Of a DNA stretch of 64,000 bases, positions 1-8,560 are shown piece after piece. Position 1 is the first letter of the stretch. Each line of letters starts with the position of its first letter. The position numbers were made by a program, and so were the translations under genes. This stretch comes from Flavobacteriaceae bacterium UBA5950 (lineage in GTDB: Bacteria; Bacteroidota; Bacteroidia; Flavobacteriales; Flavobacteriaceae). The notes beneath the pieces are model-generated. The model did no database searches, was not told the origin of the DNA, and saw nothing but the letters and a program-made list of their open reading frames with translations. The stretch covers positions 62,001 through 126,000 of the forward strand of contig DJCM01000004.1 in assembly GCA_002430545.1 (NCBI GenBank), written 5' to 3'.

Positions 1-2
1 TT

Positions 3-1346
3 GGTGGATGTGTTCGAGACGCATTGTTGCAACGCAAAGACACCAAAGACATTGATATCGTTTGTGAAGGTCGTGGTATTGCGCTGGCAAAAGCAGTTGC
101 TGACCAGCTTCCAAACGCAGGAAAATTGAGTGTTTATAAAAACTATGGAACTGCAATGATACGAGTTGGGTCGTTCGAGCTTGAGTTTGTGGGTGCTAGA
201 AAAGAAAGTTATAAAAGAAATAGTCGAAATCCAGTTGTGGAGAGTGGTAGTTTGGCAGATGATCAGAAGCGTAGGGACTTTACAGTCAATGCCTTAGCCT
301 TTGCACTGAACCCCTCAGAATTTGGAACACTCATCGATCCTTTCAATGGGTTGGATGATTTGGAAAATAAAATACTGAAGACCCCAACAGCTGCTGCACA
401 AACCTTCTCTGACGACCCTTTGAGGATGCTTCGCGCTGTGCGCTTTGCAAGTCAACTTGACTTTACAATTGAGACACAAACGATGGAGTCGATCGCTATT
501 ATGGCTGATCGAATCGACATCCTATCGAAAGAACGAATCGCTGATGAGATTCATAAAGTATTGCTGACAGCTAAACCCTCTACTGGATTTTTACTGTTAG
601 ACAAACTAGGATTACTCCAACGAATTCTTCCTGAGCTTTGTGCGTTGAAAGGGGTTGAAGAAGTGGAAGGACAACGCCACAAAGACAATTTTTATCACAC
701 CTTTGAAGTTCTTGACAACATCTGCGAAACCACTGATAATTTGTGGTTGCGTTGGGCAGCATTGCTGCATGATATTGGAAAAGCACCCACCAAAAAGTTC
801 AACCAGAAAGTCGGTTGGACCTTCCACGCTCATGAGTTTGTAGGTGCCAAAATGGTTTACAAATTGTTCAAGCGACTAAAAATGCCGCTGAATGAGAAGA
901 TGAAATACGTACAAAAACTTGTATTTATGAGCTCCCGACCAATTGTCATATCGCAAGACATAGTAACAGATGCAGCAGTACGTCGGCTGGTCTTTGACGC
1001 AGGAGAGCTTATCGACGATCTATTGCTTTTATGTGAAGCCGATATCACAACCAAAAACCCACGTCGATTTGAAAAATATCACAACAATTTCAAAATCGTT
1101 CGTCAAAAAATCGTTGATGTTGAAGAGCGAGATCGCATTCGAAATTTTCAACCCCCTGTAGATGGTGCGTTTATCATGCAAGCCTTTGGCGTAGGGCCTT
1201 GCCGAGAAATTGGATTGATCAAAGAGCACATCAAAGAAGCCATTCTTGATGGAGAGATTCCAAATGAGTTTGAAGCAGCACACAAAATGATGCTGCAAAA
1301 GGCACACGAACTCGGATTGAAACCCTTAAAAGAAACAGATGAATAA
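3..1346 (+). CDS. cca: CCA tRNA nucleotidyltransferase / poly(A) polymerase family, 5' end cut by window edge
   Basis: The enzyme adds or repairs the 3' CCA end of tRNAs, using CTP and ATP, in the cytoplasm. The open frame runs to the left edge: the first codons in the window read GGCVRD, followed by the metal-binding DID within the first 20 codons. These are hallmarks of the class II nucleotidyltransferase head, so the true start lies just outside the window and an internal TTG at 24 is not the start. A tRNA-binding region follows, then an HD domain with HDIGK near position 770, as in many Bacteroidetes CCA enzymes. The stop codon overlaps the start of the heme A synthase gene by 8 bases, so the two are probably co-transcribed. 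From sequence alone I cannot separate CCA-adding from poly(A) polymerase activity, but CCA addition is the usual role in this phylum. Confidence 0.93.
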   Translation, partial: GGCVRDALLQRKDTKDIDIVCEGRGIALAKAVADQLPNAGKLSVYKNYGTAMIRVGSFELEFVGARKESYKRNSRNPVVESGSLADDQKRRDFTVNALAFALNPSEFGTLIDPFNGLDDLENKILKTPTAAAQTFSDDPLRMLRAVRFASQLDFTIETQTMESIAIMADRIDILSKERIADEIHKVLLTAKPSTGFLLLDKLGLLQRILPELCALKGVEEVEGQRHKDNFYHTFEVLDNICETTDNLWLRWAALLHDIGKAPTKKFNQKVGWTFHAHEFVGAKMVYKLFKRLKMPLNEKMKYVQKLVFMSSRPIVISQDIVTDAAVRRLVFDAGELIDDLLLLCEADITTKNPRRFEKYHNNFKIVRQKIVDVEERDRIRNFQPPVDGAFIMQAFGVGPCREIGLIKEHIKEAILDGEIPNEFEAAHKMMLQKAHELGLKPLKETDE

Positions 1347-2367
1347 CCCTATATTTTCTTGGGTACAATGGGCCTTACTTTCTGTTTATTTGGTCATCCT
1401 TGCTGGTGCAATTGTACGAATGACTGGCAGTGGTATGGGGTGTCCTGACTGGCCAAAATGCTTTGGGTATCTCATCCCTCCCACTGAACGTAGCCAACTG
1501 GACTGGAAACCTGAAAAGACCTATGAAAAAGGAAATGTGATTATCTATGAAAACACATTACAAGTCGCAATCAAAGACTTCAACAGTAATACAACAATCG
1601 ATTTAAGTAACTGGGAGATTTACGACAAACACGATTACACGACTTTCAATGCCACCCACACCTGGGTAGAGTTTATCAATCGACTACTCGGCGCAATTTC
1701 TGGTTTGATTGTCCTTGGCTTATTCATTCGCAGTCTTTGGTGGATTAGGAGCACTCCAATACTAGCTGTTTTTTCTTTTTTAACAGTTGTTGGTATGGGT
1801 ACACAAGCCTGGCTGGGAAAAACTGTCGTTGACTCCAATCTACTGCCAAGTAAAATATCACTTCATATGATCATGGCACTTCTCATTGTAAGTGGATTGC
1901 TTTTTATACGTGCAAAGAGTCATGGAAATCAAATTCAGCTCCCCTCCAAAAAATGCACAAACCTAATTTTTGTCGCTTTTATTTTAACCCTCGTTCAATT
2001 CGGATTGGGAGTTGATGTGCGACAATTTATCGACTATCAAATCAAACAAGCAGGGTATGATGCTCCACAGTTATGGCTGAGTCTTCCAGAGGTCTCATTT
2101 TATGTTCATCGCTCGTTATCCTTGGTTGTGGTGGCAGTCAGTATTATGATCTACAGGCAGGTCGTGAAAGAAGGTCTTGAAAAGAAGTATATTCATTTTA
2201 TCATTGGATGTATTCTAGCAGAAATTGCACTTGGAATTTTAATGTATTACGTTGATTTTCCATGGGGTACACAGCCACTTCATTTACTCATTGCAGTGTT
2301 ATTATTTAGCGCCCAATTCTATTGGTTGCTTCGCATAAAAATTAAACCAAATGATTTATCGATTTAG
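1339..2367 (+). CDS. ctaA: Heme A synthase (COX15/CtaA family)
   Basis: This integral membrane monooxygenase converts heme O to heme A for aa3-type cytochrome oxidase. The 342-residue protein begins with a transmembrane segment (about residues 9-27) ending in the family motif [17 protein letters not shown]. An insertion near residues 45-95 faces outward, and about seven further hydrophobic segments follow. Conserved histidines, for example HTWVEFINR near residue 107 and HMIMAL near residue 175, are expected heme ligands. The start ATG overlaps the cca stop by 8 bases, and the end overlaps the next gene by 17 bases, which indicates one transcript. Its presence implies an aa3 or related heme-A oxidase elsewhere in the genome. 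Family assignment is strong; the individual membrane segments are estimates by eye. Confidence 0.93.
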   Translation: MNNPIFSWVQWALLSVYLVILAGAIVRMTGSGMGCPDWPKCFGYLIPPTERSQLDWKPEKTYEKGNVIIYENTLQVAIKDFNSNTTIDLSNWEIYDKHDYTTFNATHTWVEFINRLLGAISGLIVLGLFIRSLWWIRSTPILAVFSFLTVVGMGTQAWLGKTVVDSNLLPSKISLHMIMALLIVSGLLFIRAKSHGNQIQLPSKKCTNLIFVAFILTLVQFGLGVDVRQFIDYQIKQAGYDAPQLWLSLPEVSFYVHRSLSLVVVAVSIMIYRQVVKEGLEKKYIHFIIGCILAEIALGILMYYVDFPWGTQPLHLLIAVLLFSAQFYWLLRIKIKPNDLSI

Positions 2368-2839
2368 AATTATTTTAGATGCCGAAGAAGATATTTTCAG
2401 AGATATAGAGCTGGAAAGCAGTTCGACTTTTGAAGACTTACACAATACAATCATTCAGTCTTTTGGGATGAGTGGTCACGAAATGGCTACCTTTTATGTG
2501 ACTGATGAAGAATGGAACCAGGGAGAGGCCATTGCTTTAACTGATATGTTTGAAGAACCCTCAAAGTTGATGCATCAAACTGCCTTACATGATATTTTTA
2601 CAGATGATCAAAAAACAGCCCTTTATGTATATGACTTTTTAAATATGTGGACCTTTTTTGTCACTTGTGTCGAAGAGGCTGAATCTATCGCTGGTGTTAG
2701 TTACCCACAGCTTGTTTTTAGTCATGGTGTTGTACCAGACGAGGCCCCAAAAACATTTGAGCAGTCAGAGGAAGTACAGTCTGACGATGACCAAGAGGGA
2801 TGGGAAGATGAAAGCTATCAAGATGATCAATGGTATTAA
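2351..2839 (+). CDS. Plasmid pRiA4b ORF-3-like protein
   Basis: A 162-residue cytoplasmic protein. The opening [13 protein letters not shown], the aspartate/glutamate-rich strands and the central helix match what I recall of the plasmid pRiA4b ORF-3 / IS1096 TnpR-like family, which is widespread in Bacteroidetes as a single core gene of unknown role. The last 30 or so residues are strongly acidic and aromatic (DDDQEGWEDESYQDDQWY) and probably disordered. Despite the family name there is no mobile element nearby. The gene overlaps the end of ctaA by 17 bases and meets the oppositely oriented next gene tail to tail with a 4-base overlap. Function is unknown; the family call rests on recall of the N-terminal pattern. 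Confidence 0.72.
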   Translation: MIYRFRIILDAEEDIFRDIELESSSTFEDLHNTIIQSFGMSGHEMATFYVTDEEWNQGEAIALTDMFEEPSKLMHQTALHDIFTDDQKTALYVYDFLNMWTFFVTCVEEAESIAGVSYPQLVFSHGVVPDEAPKTFEQSEEVQSDDDQEGWEDESYQDDQWY

Positions 2840-3903
2840 TCATTGCGAAGCATCTCATGATTTTCGTAATTCCGCTTCACAAATTCAAACGCTGCTCGCA
2901 CAATTCCACCCATATTAAAACTATTTTTGAAATTTTTATCAGGGATATGCGCATAGATTTCAGACTTGAGTTGTTTCACATTCTCAGGCGTTGAGAGTTC
3001 ATCTTTCAACATGCATTTCATCAGTTGTGTGAGACGAGTCTCTGTGCTCAAAATGCGTTTGGCGATAATCGCTCTTTCTTCAATTTTATATTGATCAACA
3101 GCATTTTTGTCCAAATGATTACGAACCAATTCAACCATTGGAAAATTTTCTTTAAAAAATTGGGGACGATATACCTTCAACTTAGCTTCATAGGACTGCT
3201 GGTCAAAATCGATTGAACGTATTTTATAAACAACTTGATCAAAGTCATGGGTTGGCACGATGACATAATTATAGGAACGCATATCGCCCAAGAGACGAAT
3301 CATACATCTTTCATTGAATTTTACAAACTGTTTGGCAATTTGACTCTTCTCGCTATTGGAACACTTTGGCAAATAGTTTGAAATAAATTCATCACCAGGG
3401 ATTCCAGCAATATGTTCCTCTACCAAGGTATCCTCATGAACCAAAAAATTTAGATTATAAGGCGATAGCATGTGCTCAAACTCCAAACCATAAGCACGAG
3501 AGGCATCTGCTTTTTTTACATAGAAATAAACAAAATTGTCGTTTAAGATGTTTCGAATTTTGATTCGAAATGGTTTTGAATTTCCAAAAGTGCAATAATC
3601 AATCGCATCCACATTCAAAAACCTTATCATATCTGTACCACCATCAGACAAAAGAAGGGTGTATATACGTTTCAAATTGTCATCAATCTCATGGCGTTCA
3701 CTGTCATTGTAAAAAACGCGAAGCCATAAAGTATCATTATCATTTTTGTCCATCACAGATACTGAACCAGCAAAACGCTCCAAGTCATGATAGGAAATTG
3801 GGAAAGGAACAGTTCGGTTGTAATGAGCTAAATAATCACCTAAAAAAGGGCTAATTGGATAGCTTGGTTTTTTTGTTGTGATTAATTTATCGCTGGATGC
3901 CAT
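2836..3903 (-). CDS. Unknown protein with protein-kinase-like fold motifs
   Basis: I do not recognise a named family for this 355-residue soluble protein. In order it shows: a possible nucleotide-binding lysine in YFYVKK (about 126-131), a glutamate pair in LEFEHML (140-146), a hinge-like stretch VEEHIAGIPG (161-170), a catalytic-loop-like GDMRSYN (206-212; an Asp-x4-Asn spacing as in kinases) and a DFG-like IDFD (231-234). This is the motif order of kinase/aminoglycoside-phosphotransferase folds, so I infer an atypical kinase or kinase relative, without a known substrate. The start is ATG at 3903; an upstream in-frame ATG at 3948 would add 15 residues lying across the promoter. A -7 box TACTTTTG ends four bases before the ATG. 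It is divergent from uvrB, with 82 bases between the two starts. Confidence 0.6.
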   Translation of the reverse strand: MASSDKLITTKKPSYPISPFLGDYLAHYNRTVPFPISYHDLERFAGSVSVMDKNDNDTLWLRVFYNDSERHEIDDNLKRIYTLLLSDGGTDMIRFLNVDAIDYCTFGNSKPFRIKIRNILNDNFVYFYVKKADASRAYGLEFEHMLSPYNLNFLVHEDTLVEEHIAGIPGDEFISNYLPKCSNSEKSQIAKQFVKFNERCMIRLLGDMRSYNYVIVPTHDFDQVVYKIRSIDFDQQSYEAKLKVYRPQFFKENFPMVELVRNHLDKNAVDQYKIEERAIIAKRILSTETRLTQLMKCMLKDELSTPENVKQLKSEIYAHIPDKNFKNSFNMGGIVRAAFEFVKRNYENHEMLRND

Positions 3904-3907
3904 AGTG

Positions 3908-3915
3908 CAAAAGTA
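3908..3915 (-). promoter_or_regulatory. -7 promoter box of the kinase-like gene
   Basis: On the minus strand this reads TACTTTTG, a perfect TAnnTTTG Bacteroidetes -7 element. Only CACT separates it from the ATG at 3903, so the transcript should start at or next to the start codon. No convincing -33 TTTG was found at the usual distance. Confidence 0.5.
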
Positions 3916-3949
3916 ATGGCTTTTGCGCAATGTTGGGGGCAACATCAAT

Positions 3950-3979
3950 TGAGCAGTGCCTGAAATTATGGTATTTTTG
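3950..3979 (+). promoter_or_regulatory. uvrB promoter, -33/-7 pair
   Basis: TTG at 3950-3952 and TATTTTTG at 3972-3979 (perfect TAnnTTTG), 19 bases apart. The box ends six bases before the uvrB ATG at 3986, which predicts a leaderless or near-leaderless mRNA. Confidence 0.6.
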
Positions 3980-3985
3980 TATACT

Positions 3986-5968
3986 ATGAAGTTTCATATT
4001 GTTTCCGATTTCAAGCCAACAGGCGATCAACCAGAGGCGATTCAACAACTCACAGAGGGGTTGGAGAGTCGTGATAAATTTCAAACACTGTTGGGTGTTA
4101 CTGGATCGGGAAAAACATTTACTGTTGCCAATGTGATTGAAAAAGTACAACGACCAACCTTGGTGCTTGCGCACAACAAAACCCTTGCTGCTCAATTATA
4201 CGCTGAGTTTAAGCAGTTTTTTCCAGACAACGCTGTTGAATACTTTGTTTCCTATTACGATTATTATCAGCCCGAGGCATATATCCCCACAACTGGAACT
4301 TACATTGAAAAAGACTTATCGATTAACGAAGAAATCGAAAAGCTCAGACTGAGTACAACCTCTTCCCTATTATCTGGTCGAAGAGATGTATTGGTGGTCG
4401 CATCAGTATCGTGCTTATATGGGATTGGAAACCCCGTCGAATTTCGAAAAAATGTGATTGGCGTCGAAGTGGGTCAAGTCATTGCTCGCACTGCGTTTTT
4501 ATATCGACTGGTGCAAAGCTTATACGCTAGAACCACAGCCGATTTTCTTCATGGCACCTTTCGCGTAAAGGGTGATATTGTTGATATTTTTCCAAGCTAT
4601 GCCGATCATGCGTTTAAAATTCACTTTTTTGGTGATGAAATCGAAGCCATTGAATGCTTTGATCCCATTTCAAATAACATCAAGGAAAAATTTGATAAAC
4701 TTACCATATACCCTGCAAATATGTTTGTCACATCAACTGATGTACTGCAAAATGCAATTCATCAAATACAAGATGATTTGGTTGCGCAAGTGGGTTACTT
4801 TAAACAAATTGGCAAGCACTTGGAAGCCACGAGGTTGGAGGAGCGAACCAACTTTGATTTAGAAATGATTCGGGAGTTGGGATATTGCTCGGGGATTGAA
4901 AACTATTCGCGCTATATCGATGGTCGAGCGCCAGGTACACGTCCCTTTTGTCTTTTGGACTACTTTCCAGACGATTATCTTATGATTGTTGATGAAAGTC
5001 ATGTGACACTCTCACAAGTACATGCCATGTATGGAGGTGACCGAAGTCGGAAAGAAAACCTAGTTGAATATGGGTTTCGTCTACCTGCTGCGATGGACAA
5101 TCGACCATTGAAATACGAAGAGTTTGAGTCTCTTCAAAACCAAGTGATTTATGTGAGTGCCACTCCTGCTGATTACGAACTGGAACAAACAGAGGGGGTT
5201 TATGTGGAGCAAATCATTCGCCCTACAGGGCTGTTGGATCCAATCATTGAGGTTCGCCCAAGTCAAAATCAAATCGATGATTTGGTAGAGGAAATTCAGG
5301 TTCGTGCAGAGGCAGATGAACGCGTGTTGGTCACTACCCTTACGAAGCGTATGGCAGAGGAATTGACCAAATATCTATCTCGTATTTCAATCAGATGTCG
5401 TTATATCCACAGTGATATTGATACTCTAGAACGTGTAGAAATCATGCAAGATTTACGAAGAGGGTTGTTTGATGTTTTGATTGGTGTCAATCTACTTCGG
5501 GAAGGCTTAGACTTGCCAGAGGTGTCTTTGGTCGCCATCATCGATGCAGATAAAGAAGGGTTTTTGAGATCTGCTCGCTCACTCACTCAGACAGTTGGTC
5601 GAGCAGCAAGGCACTTGAATGGGAAAGCCATTATGTATGCTGATAAAATTACCAAAAGCATGCAAAAAACAATTGATGAAACCAATTATCGAAGAGAAAA
5701 ACAACTTGCTTTCAACGAAAAACATGGAATCACCCCAACGCCACTGAATAAAGCTGTTGAAGGAGTTTTTGGATATGATACTGAAAAACAAGAACAAATT
5801 CAGCAAGCAGCAGAGCCCGAATTGGAATATATGAGTGTAGATCAAATTCAGAAACAAATAAGGGAAACACGAAAAGCAATGGAAGTCGCTGCAAAAGATC
5901 TCGACTTTGTCGAAGCAGCTCGATTGCGTGATCAAATGAAAAGTTTTCAAGATCATTTGAAAGCTTAA
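3986..5968 (+). CDS. uvrB: Excinuclease ABC subunit B
   Basis: UvrB is the damage-verifying helicase-like subunit of nucleotide excision repair, working with UvrA and UvrC. The 660-residue protein has the Walker A GVTGSGKT at residues 37-44, the beta-hairpin segment YYDYYQPEAYIP near residue 92, the DESH Walker B box near 334, the helicase motif VNLLREGLDLPE near 500, and a C-terminal UVR motif (QIRETRKAMEVAAKDLDFVEAA) that contacts UvrC. Start choice: ATG at 3986 gives the family-standard beginning MKFHIVSDFKPTGDQPEAI; an in-frame start at 3956 would add ten residues lying across the promoter box. Length is normal. No partner genes lie nearby, as usual for uvrB. Confidence 0.97.
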   Translation: MKFHIVSDFKPTGDQPEAIQQLTEGLESRDKFQTLLGVTGSGKTFTVANVIEKVQRPTLVLAHNKTLAAQLYAEFKQFFPDNAVEYFVSYYDYYQPEAYIPTTGTYIEKDLSINEEIEKLRLSTTSSLLSGRRDVLVVASVSCLYGIGNPVEFRKNVIGVEVGQVIARTAFLYRLVQSLYARTTADFLHGTFRVKGDIVDIFPSYADHAFKIHFFGDEIEAIECFDPISNNIKEKFDKLTIYPANMFVTSTDVLQNAIHQIQDDLVAQVGYFKQIGKHLEATRLEERTNFDLEMIRELGYCSGIENYSRYIDGRAPGTRPFCLLDYFPDDYLMIVDESHVTLSQVHAMYGGDRSRKENLVEYGFRLPAAMDNRPLKYEEFESLQNQVIYVSATPADYELEQTEGVYVEQIIRPTGLLDPIIEVRPSQNQIDDLVEEIQVRAEADERVLVTTLTKRMAEELTKYLSRISIRCRYIHSDIDTLERVEIMQDLRRGLFDVLIGVNLLREGLDLPEVSLVAIIDADKEGFLRSARSLTQTVGRAARHLNGKAIMYADKITKSMQKTIDETNYRREKQLAFNEKHGITPTPLNKAVEGVFGYDTEKQEQIQQAAEPELEYMSVDQIQKQIRETRKAMEVAAKDLDFVEAARLRDQMKSFQDHLKA

Positions 5969-6048
5969 CGAATGTAAGATATTTTTTGTTGAAGCAACGC
6001 TTCTCAAAATTTATTATATTTACTTTAATAAAGCCAAATCTTATTCAA

Positions 6049-6414
6049 ATGAACAACAATAAAACAAGCGAAGCACCCATCCTTATCCCCAAAGACAGGT
6101 TTGTTGAGGGGTATATCAAATCAATCAAATCAATCCGATTAGAGTGTCCTTTTAATGGAACGATTCTCACCAAAAGCACAGTCATTATCGATAAAGCATC
6201 TATTGTGACTGGAGATGTTATCTGTGATAACTTGATGATCTTTGGACATGTGAAGGGCAATGTTTTTTGCACAGTAATAGTGACAATGAATGAAGAATCC
6301 TCTTTGAAGGGGAAAGTAAATGCTTCTGCTTTCACAAGTTTGAGCGAAACCGAAGACAATTCGAACAATATCGTTCAGATTCCCAAAAGGGGGGTGCTGG
6401 AAAAAGTAAGATGA
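6049..6414 (+). CDS. Bactofilin-like polymer-forming protein
   Basis: A 121-residue protein resembling bactofilins (DUF583), which self-assemble into cytoskeletal filaments beneath the membrane. The middle (about residues 20-95) is built of short strands with the typical turn pattern, for example GYIKSIKSIRLECPFNGTI and VTGDVICDNLMIFGHVKGNV, consistent with a right-handed beta helix. The N-terminus is short and polar and the C-terminus (about 96-121) is a polar tail, both usual for the family. ATG at 6049 is chosen; an in-frame start at 5986 would add a hydrophobic non-family stretch. The gene ends with TGA at 6412-6414, yet the same frame stays open to 6636 (next entry). It lies 80 bases after uvrB in the same direction. 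Confidence 0.65.
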   Translation: MNNNKTSEAPILIPKDRFVEGYIKSIKSIRLECPFNGTILTKSTVIIDKASIVTGDVICDNLMIFGHVKGNVFCTVIVTMNEESSLKGKVNASAFTSLSETEDNSNNIVQIPKRGVLEKVR

Positions 6415-6417
6415 CTA

Positions 6418-6636
6418 TTGAATGAAATCACCTCTGAACTTGGACTATCACATGATATTTTATTGACAACCATTAGAGAGACTTTCTGTGAGAATGCATT
6501 TGCTCGAAAAACCAATGCTGATGATTTAATTAGCTATGAATTTACACAGCAGATAAAATTGTCAAGCCAAAAGTCAAGCCAATACCAAACAATAAAGAAA
6601 TTTCACCCCATACTGCCAGAAAATCACAAATCGTAA
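6418..6636 (+). CDS. Hypothetical 72-residue frame in phase with the bactofilin-like gene
   Basis: This open frame begins one codon after the bactofilin TGA stop and is in the same reading phase, with TTG at 6418 as the only candidate start. The translation has a believable residue mix, with two likely amphipathic helices (about residues 2-22 and 28-45), and ends with TAA a few bases before a strong hairpin terminator. It could be a small separate gene read by termination-reinitiation, the C-terminal part of a longer protein split by a nonsense mutation or readthrough stop, or a chance open frame filling a 225-base gap. No family is recognised. Confidence that it is translated is low. Confidence 0.3.
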   Translation: MNEITSELGLSHDILLTTIRETFCENAFARKTNADDLISYEFTQQIKLSSQKSSQYQTIKKFHPILPENHKS

Positions 6637-6640
6637 AATA

Positions 6641-6668
6641 AAAAAACCAGCCCTGGGGCTGGTTTTTA
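6641..6668. terminator. Bidirectional rho-independent terminator
   Basis: CCAGCCC (6647-6653) pairs with GGGCTGG (6656-6662), flanked by an A-tract on the left and a T-tract on the right, so it can end transcription from both sides: the bactofilin region on the plus strand and the small heat-shock gene on the minus strand, whose stop codon is at 6670. Confidence 0.9.
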
Positions 6669-6669
6669 T

Positions 6670-7095
6670 TTAGTTGATTTTGATCTGCTTTTTAGGTTCA
6701 AGGATGGCTTCTTTACGTTTGGGAAGTTCAATCGATAGCAAACCATTTTTATAATTTGCTTTGATGTTTTTTGTATCAATTGTCTCAGGAATACGAAAGC
6801 TTCGCTGTAATGACGCATAGTCAAACTCTTTACGCATAACAAGAGTATTTTCCTCACTTGATTCTTTTTCAGAAGTCGTTGAAATCGTTAACGTATCATT
6901 TTCTAACGCCACGTCAAAGTCATTTTTATCTTTACCAGGAGCGACCAGTTCTATGAAAAACGCATTGTTTTTCTCTGTGATGTTAACTGCTGGCGTTTGA
7001 TGTGTTCTAGAAGTGACATCTATGCCAAATTCACGATTAAAAAAATCATCAAAAAGCGATGGAAACCAAGGTGTTGTTCTTCGAATAATGTTCAT
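6670..7095 (-). CDS. Small heat-shock protein, Hsp20 / alpha-crystallin family
   Basis: An ATP-independent chaperone that holds unfolding proteins in a refoldable state; cytoplasmic oligomer. The 141-residue protein begins with a short aromatic N-terminal arm (WFPSLFDDFF). An alpha-crystallin domain follows from about residue 35 (PAVNITEKNNAFFIELVAPG) to the conserved GLLSIELPKR near residue 122. The C-terminal tail has an IKIN anchoring-type motif at the very end. ATG at 7095 is chosen because upstream in-frame residues have no family character. A near-perfect palindrome lies about 60 bases upstream (separate entry). It shares a convergent terminator with the upstream plus-strand genes. Confidence 0.92.
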   Translation of the reverse strand: MNIIRRTTPWFPSLFDDFFNREFGIDVTSRTHQTPAVNITEKNNAFFIELVAPGKDKNDFDVALENDTLTISTTSEKESSEENTLVMRKEFDYASLQRSFRIPETIDTKNIKANYKNGLLSIELPKRKEAILEPKKQIKIN

Positions 7096-7153
7096 AATAT
7101 TAATTTTTAAGTTCGATAAGCTTAAATCAAATGATGAACCAAACAAATAAATA

Positions 7154-7168
7154 TGCCATAATGGCATT
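7154..7168. promoter_or_regulatory. Inverted repeat upstream of hsp20
   Basis: ATGCCA-TAA-TGGCAT, six-base perfect arms with a three-base centre, embedded in AT-rich flanks in the 105-base gap between sucC and the hsp20 gene. It could be an operator for hsp20. It is not the CIRCE element of HrcA regulons. No clear -7 box could be placed for hsp20. Confidence 0.35.
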
Positions 7169-7200
7169 TATTACTTGATTTTGTATGACAAAATGTCTAT

Positions 7201-8394
7201 CTAACGAATTACTTCCTGTACTTTGTCAGCAGCTTCTTGGAACAAAACTGCAGTGTGAACAGCCAATCCAGAGTTGTCAATCAACTCTTTAGCGATGTCG
7301 GCATTGGTTCCTTGAAGGCGAACAATGATGGGAACTTGTATGCTATCGCCCATGTTTTTATAGGCATCAACAATACCCTGAGCTACGCGATCGCAACGAA
7401 CAATCCCTCCAAAAATATTGACCAATATCGCTTTTACTTTAGGATCTTTAAGGATCAATCGAAAGGCTGTTTCGACTCTCGCTGCGTCGGCAGTTCCCCC
7501 AACATCAAGAAAGTTTGCTGGTTCAGCACCTGCCTGCTTGATCAGATCCATTGTTGCCATCGCCAGACCTGCACCATTGACCATACACCCAACATTGCCA
7601 TCGAGAGCTACATAGTTTAGACCTACTTCTTTGGCTTCAACCTCAATAGGGTTTTCTTCTCTTACATCTCGAAGTTCCTGATAGTCCTTATGTCGAAATA
7701 AAGCATTGTCGTCCAAAGATACTTTAGCATCAACTGCCAAGATTTTATCATCTGAGGTTTTGAGTACTGGATTGATTTCAAAGAGAGAAGAATCGGACTG
7801 CACATAGGCCGAATACAAGGCTGTTACAAAGCGTGTCATTTCTTTAAACGCATTGCTCGAAAGACCCAAATTAAACGCAACACGACGCACCTGAAAAGGC
7901 ATTAAACCAACTGCTGGGTCGATGTGTTCTGTAAAAATCAGATGAGGTGTTTCTTCGGCTACTGTCTCAATATCTACACCTCCTTCTGTCGAATACATAA
8001 TCATATTACGACCTGTCGAACGATTGAGCAATACAGACATATAATACTCCTCTGGCTCAGACGCACCAGGGTAATACACATCTTCAGCAATCAAAACTTG
8101 ATGTACACGTTTGCCTTCTGGAGGGGTTTGAGGAGTAACAAGATTTATCCCCAATATACTGTCAACAACCTCCTCGACCTTGTCAATCCCTTTGGCCAGT
8201 TTCACACCTCCACCTTTACCACGCCCACCTGCATGTATTTGTGCTTTTACAACAAACCAAGAGGTCCCTGTCTCTTCGGACAGCTCTTGGGCAACAGTTA
8301 AAGCGTTTTTGGTGGTATGTGCAACCTTGCCTCTTTGAATGCGAACGCCAAAGGATGATAAGATTTCTTTGGCTTGGTACTCGTGTACGTTCAT
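7201..8394 (-). CDS. sucC: Succinate-CoA ligase, beta subunit
   Basis: SucC binds the nucleotide and, with SucD, interconverts succinyl-CoA and succinate in the TCA cycle with formation of ATP or GTP. The 397-residue protein starts with the family-standard MNVHEYQAKEIL, has the ATP-grasp glycine loop GGRGKGGGVKLAK near residue 53, the Mg-binding NPV (SLFEINPVLKTSDD) near residue 205, GNVGCMVNGAGLAMATMD near 260, and IFGGIVRCD near 325. Start at ATG 8394 is chosen over an upstream in-frame start at 8448 that lies within the promoter region. sucD is not in the window, so the subunits are encoded apart here. Confidence 0.96.
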   Translation of the reverse strand: MNVHEYQAKEILSSFGVRIQRGKVAHTTKNALTVAQELSEETGTSWFVVKAQIHAGGRGKGGGVKLAKGIDKVEEVVDSILGINLVTPQTPPEGKRVHQVLIAEDVYYPGASEPEEYYMSVLLNRSTGRNMIMYSTEGGVDIETVAEETPHLIFTEHIDPAVGLMPFQVRRVAFNLGLSSNAFKEMTRFVTALYSAYVQSDSSLFEINPVLKTSDDKILAVDAKVSLDDNALFRHKDYQELRDVREENPIEVEAKEVGLNYVALDGNVGCMVNGAGLAMATMDLIKQAGAEPANFLDVGGTADAARVETAFRLILKDPKVKAILVNIFGGIVRCDRVAQGIVDAYKNMGDSIQVPIIVRLQGTNADIAKELIDNSGLAVHTAVLFQEAADKVQEVIR

Positions 8395-8412
8395 TGTATT
8401 GTTTGTTTGGTG

Positions 8413-8441
8413 CAAAAATAGAAAACAACCATCGATAACAA
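8413..8441 (-). promoter_or_regulatory. sucC promoter
   Basis: On the minus strand TATTTTTG (8413-8420) forms the -7 box and TTG (8439-8441) the -33 element, 18 bases apart. The box ends 18 bases before the ATG. Confidence 0.55.
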
Positions 8442-8513
8442 TAGTCAAATCTATATTTGTTTTTGTTATATTTATAACATTTTGTTGTATTTTTATAATA
8501 AAGTAAAAAATAC

Positions 8514-8544
8514 TTTGATTTCAGTGAAGACAAAGCTAGATTTG
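8514..8544 (+). promoter_or_regulatory. lysA promoter
   Basis: TTTG at 8514-8517 and TAGATTTG at 8537-8544, with exactly 19 bases between: a full match to the Bacteroidetes -33/-7 consensus. The box ends 16 bases before the lysA ATG. Confidence 0.65.
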
Positions 8545-8560
8545 TAGCAAATTTTAAATA

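Noticed and set aside
24..26. TTG at 24 as the start of cca
   Set aside because: The GGCVRD active-site motif lies upstream in the same frame, so the gene begins outside the window.
2351..2839. Mobile-element remnant, suggested by the pRiA4b/IS1096-type family name
   Set aside because: No transposase, inverted repeats or composition shift; the family is a normal single-copy gene in Bacteroidetes.
5579..6007. Minus-strand 142-residue open frame antisense to the end of uvrB
   Set aside because: Rich in F, S, I and C as expected for the complement of a coding region; no start context or family.
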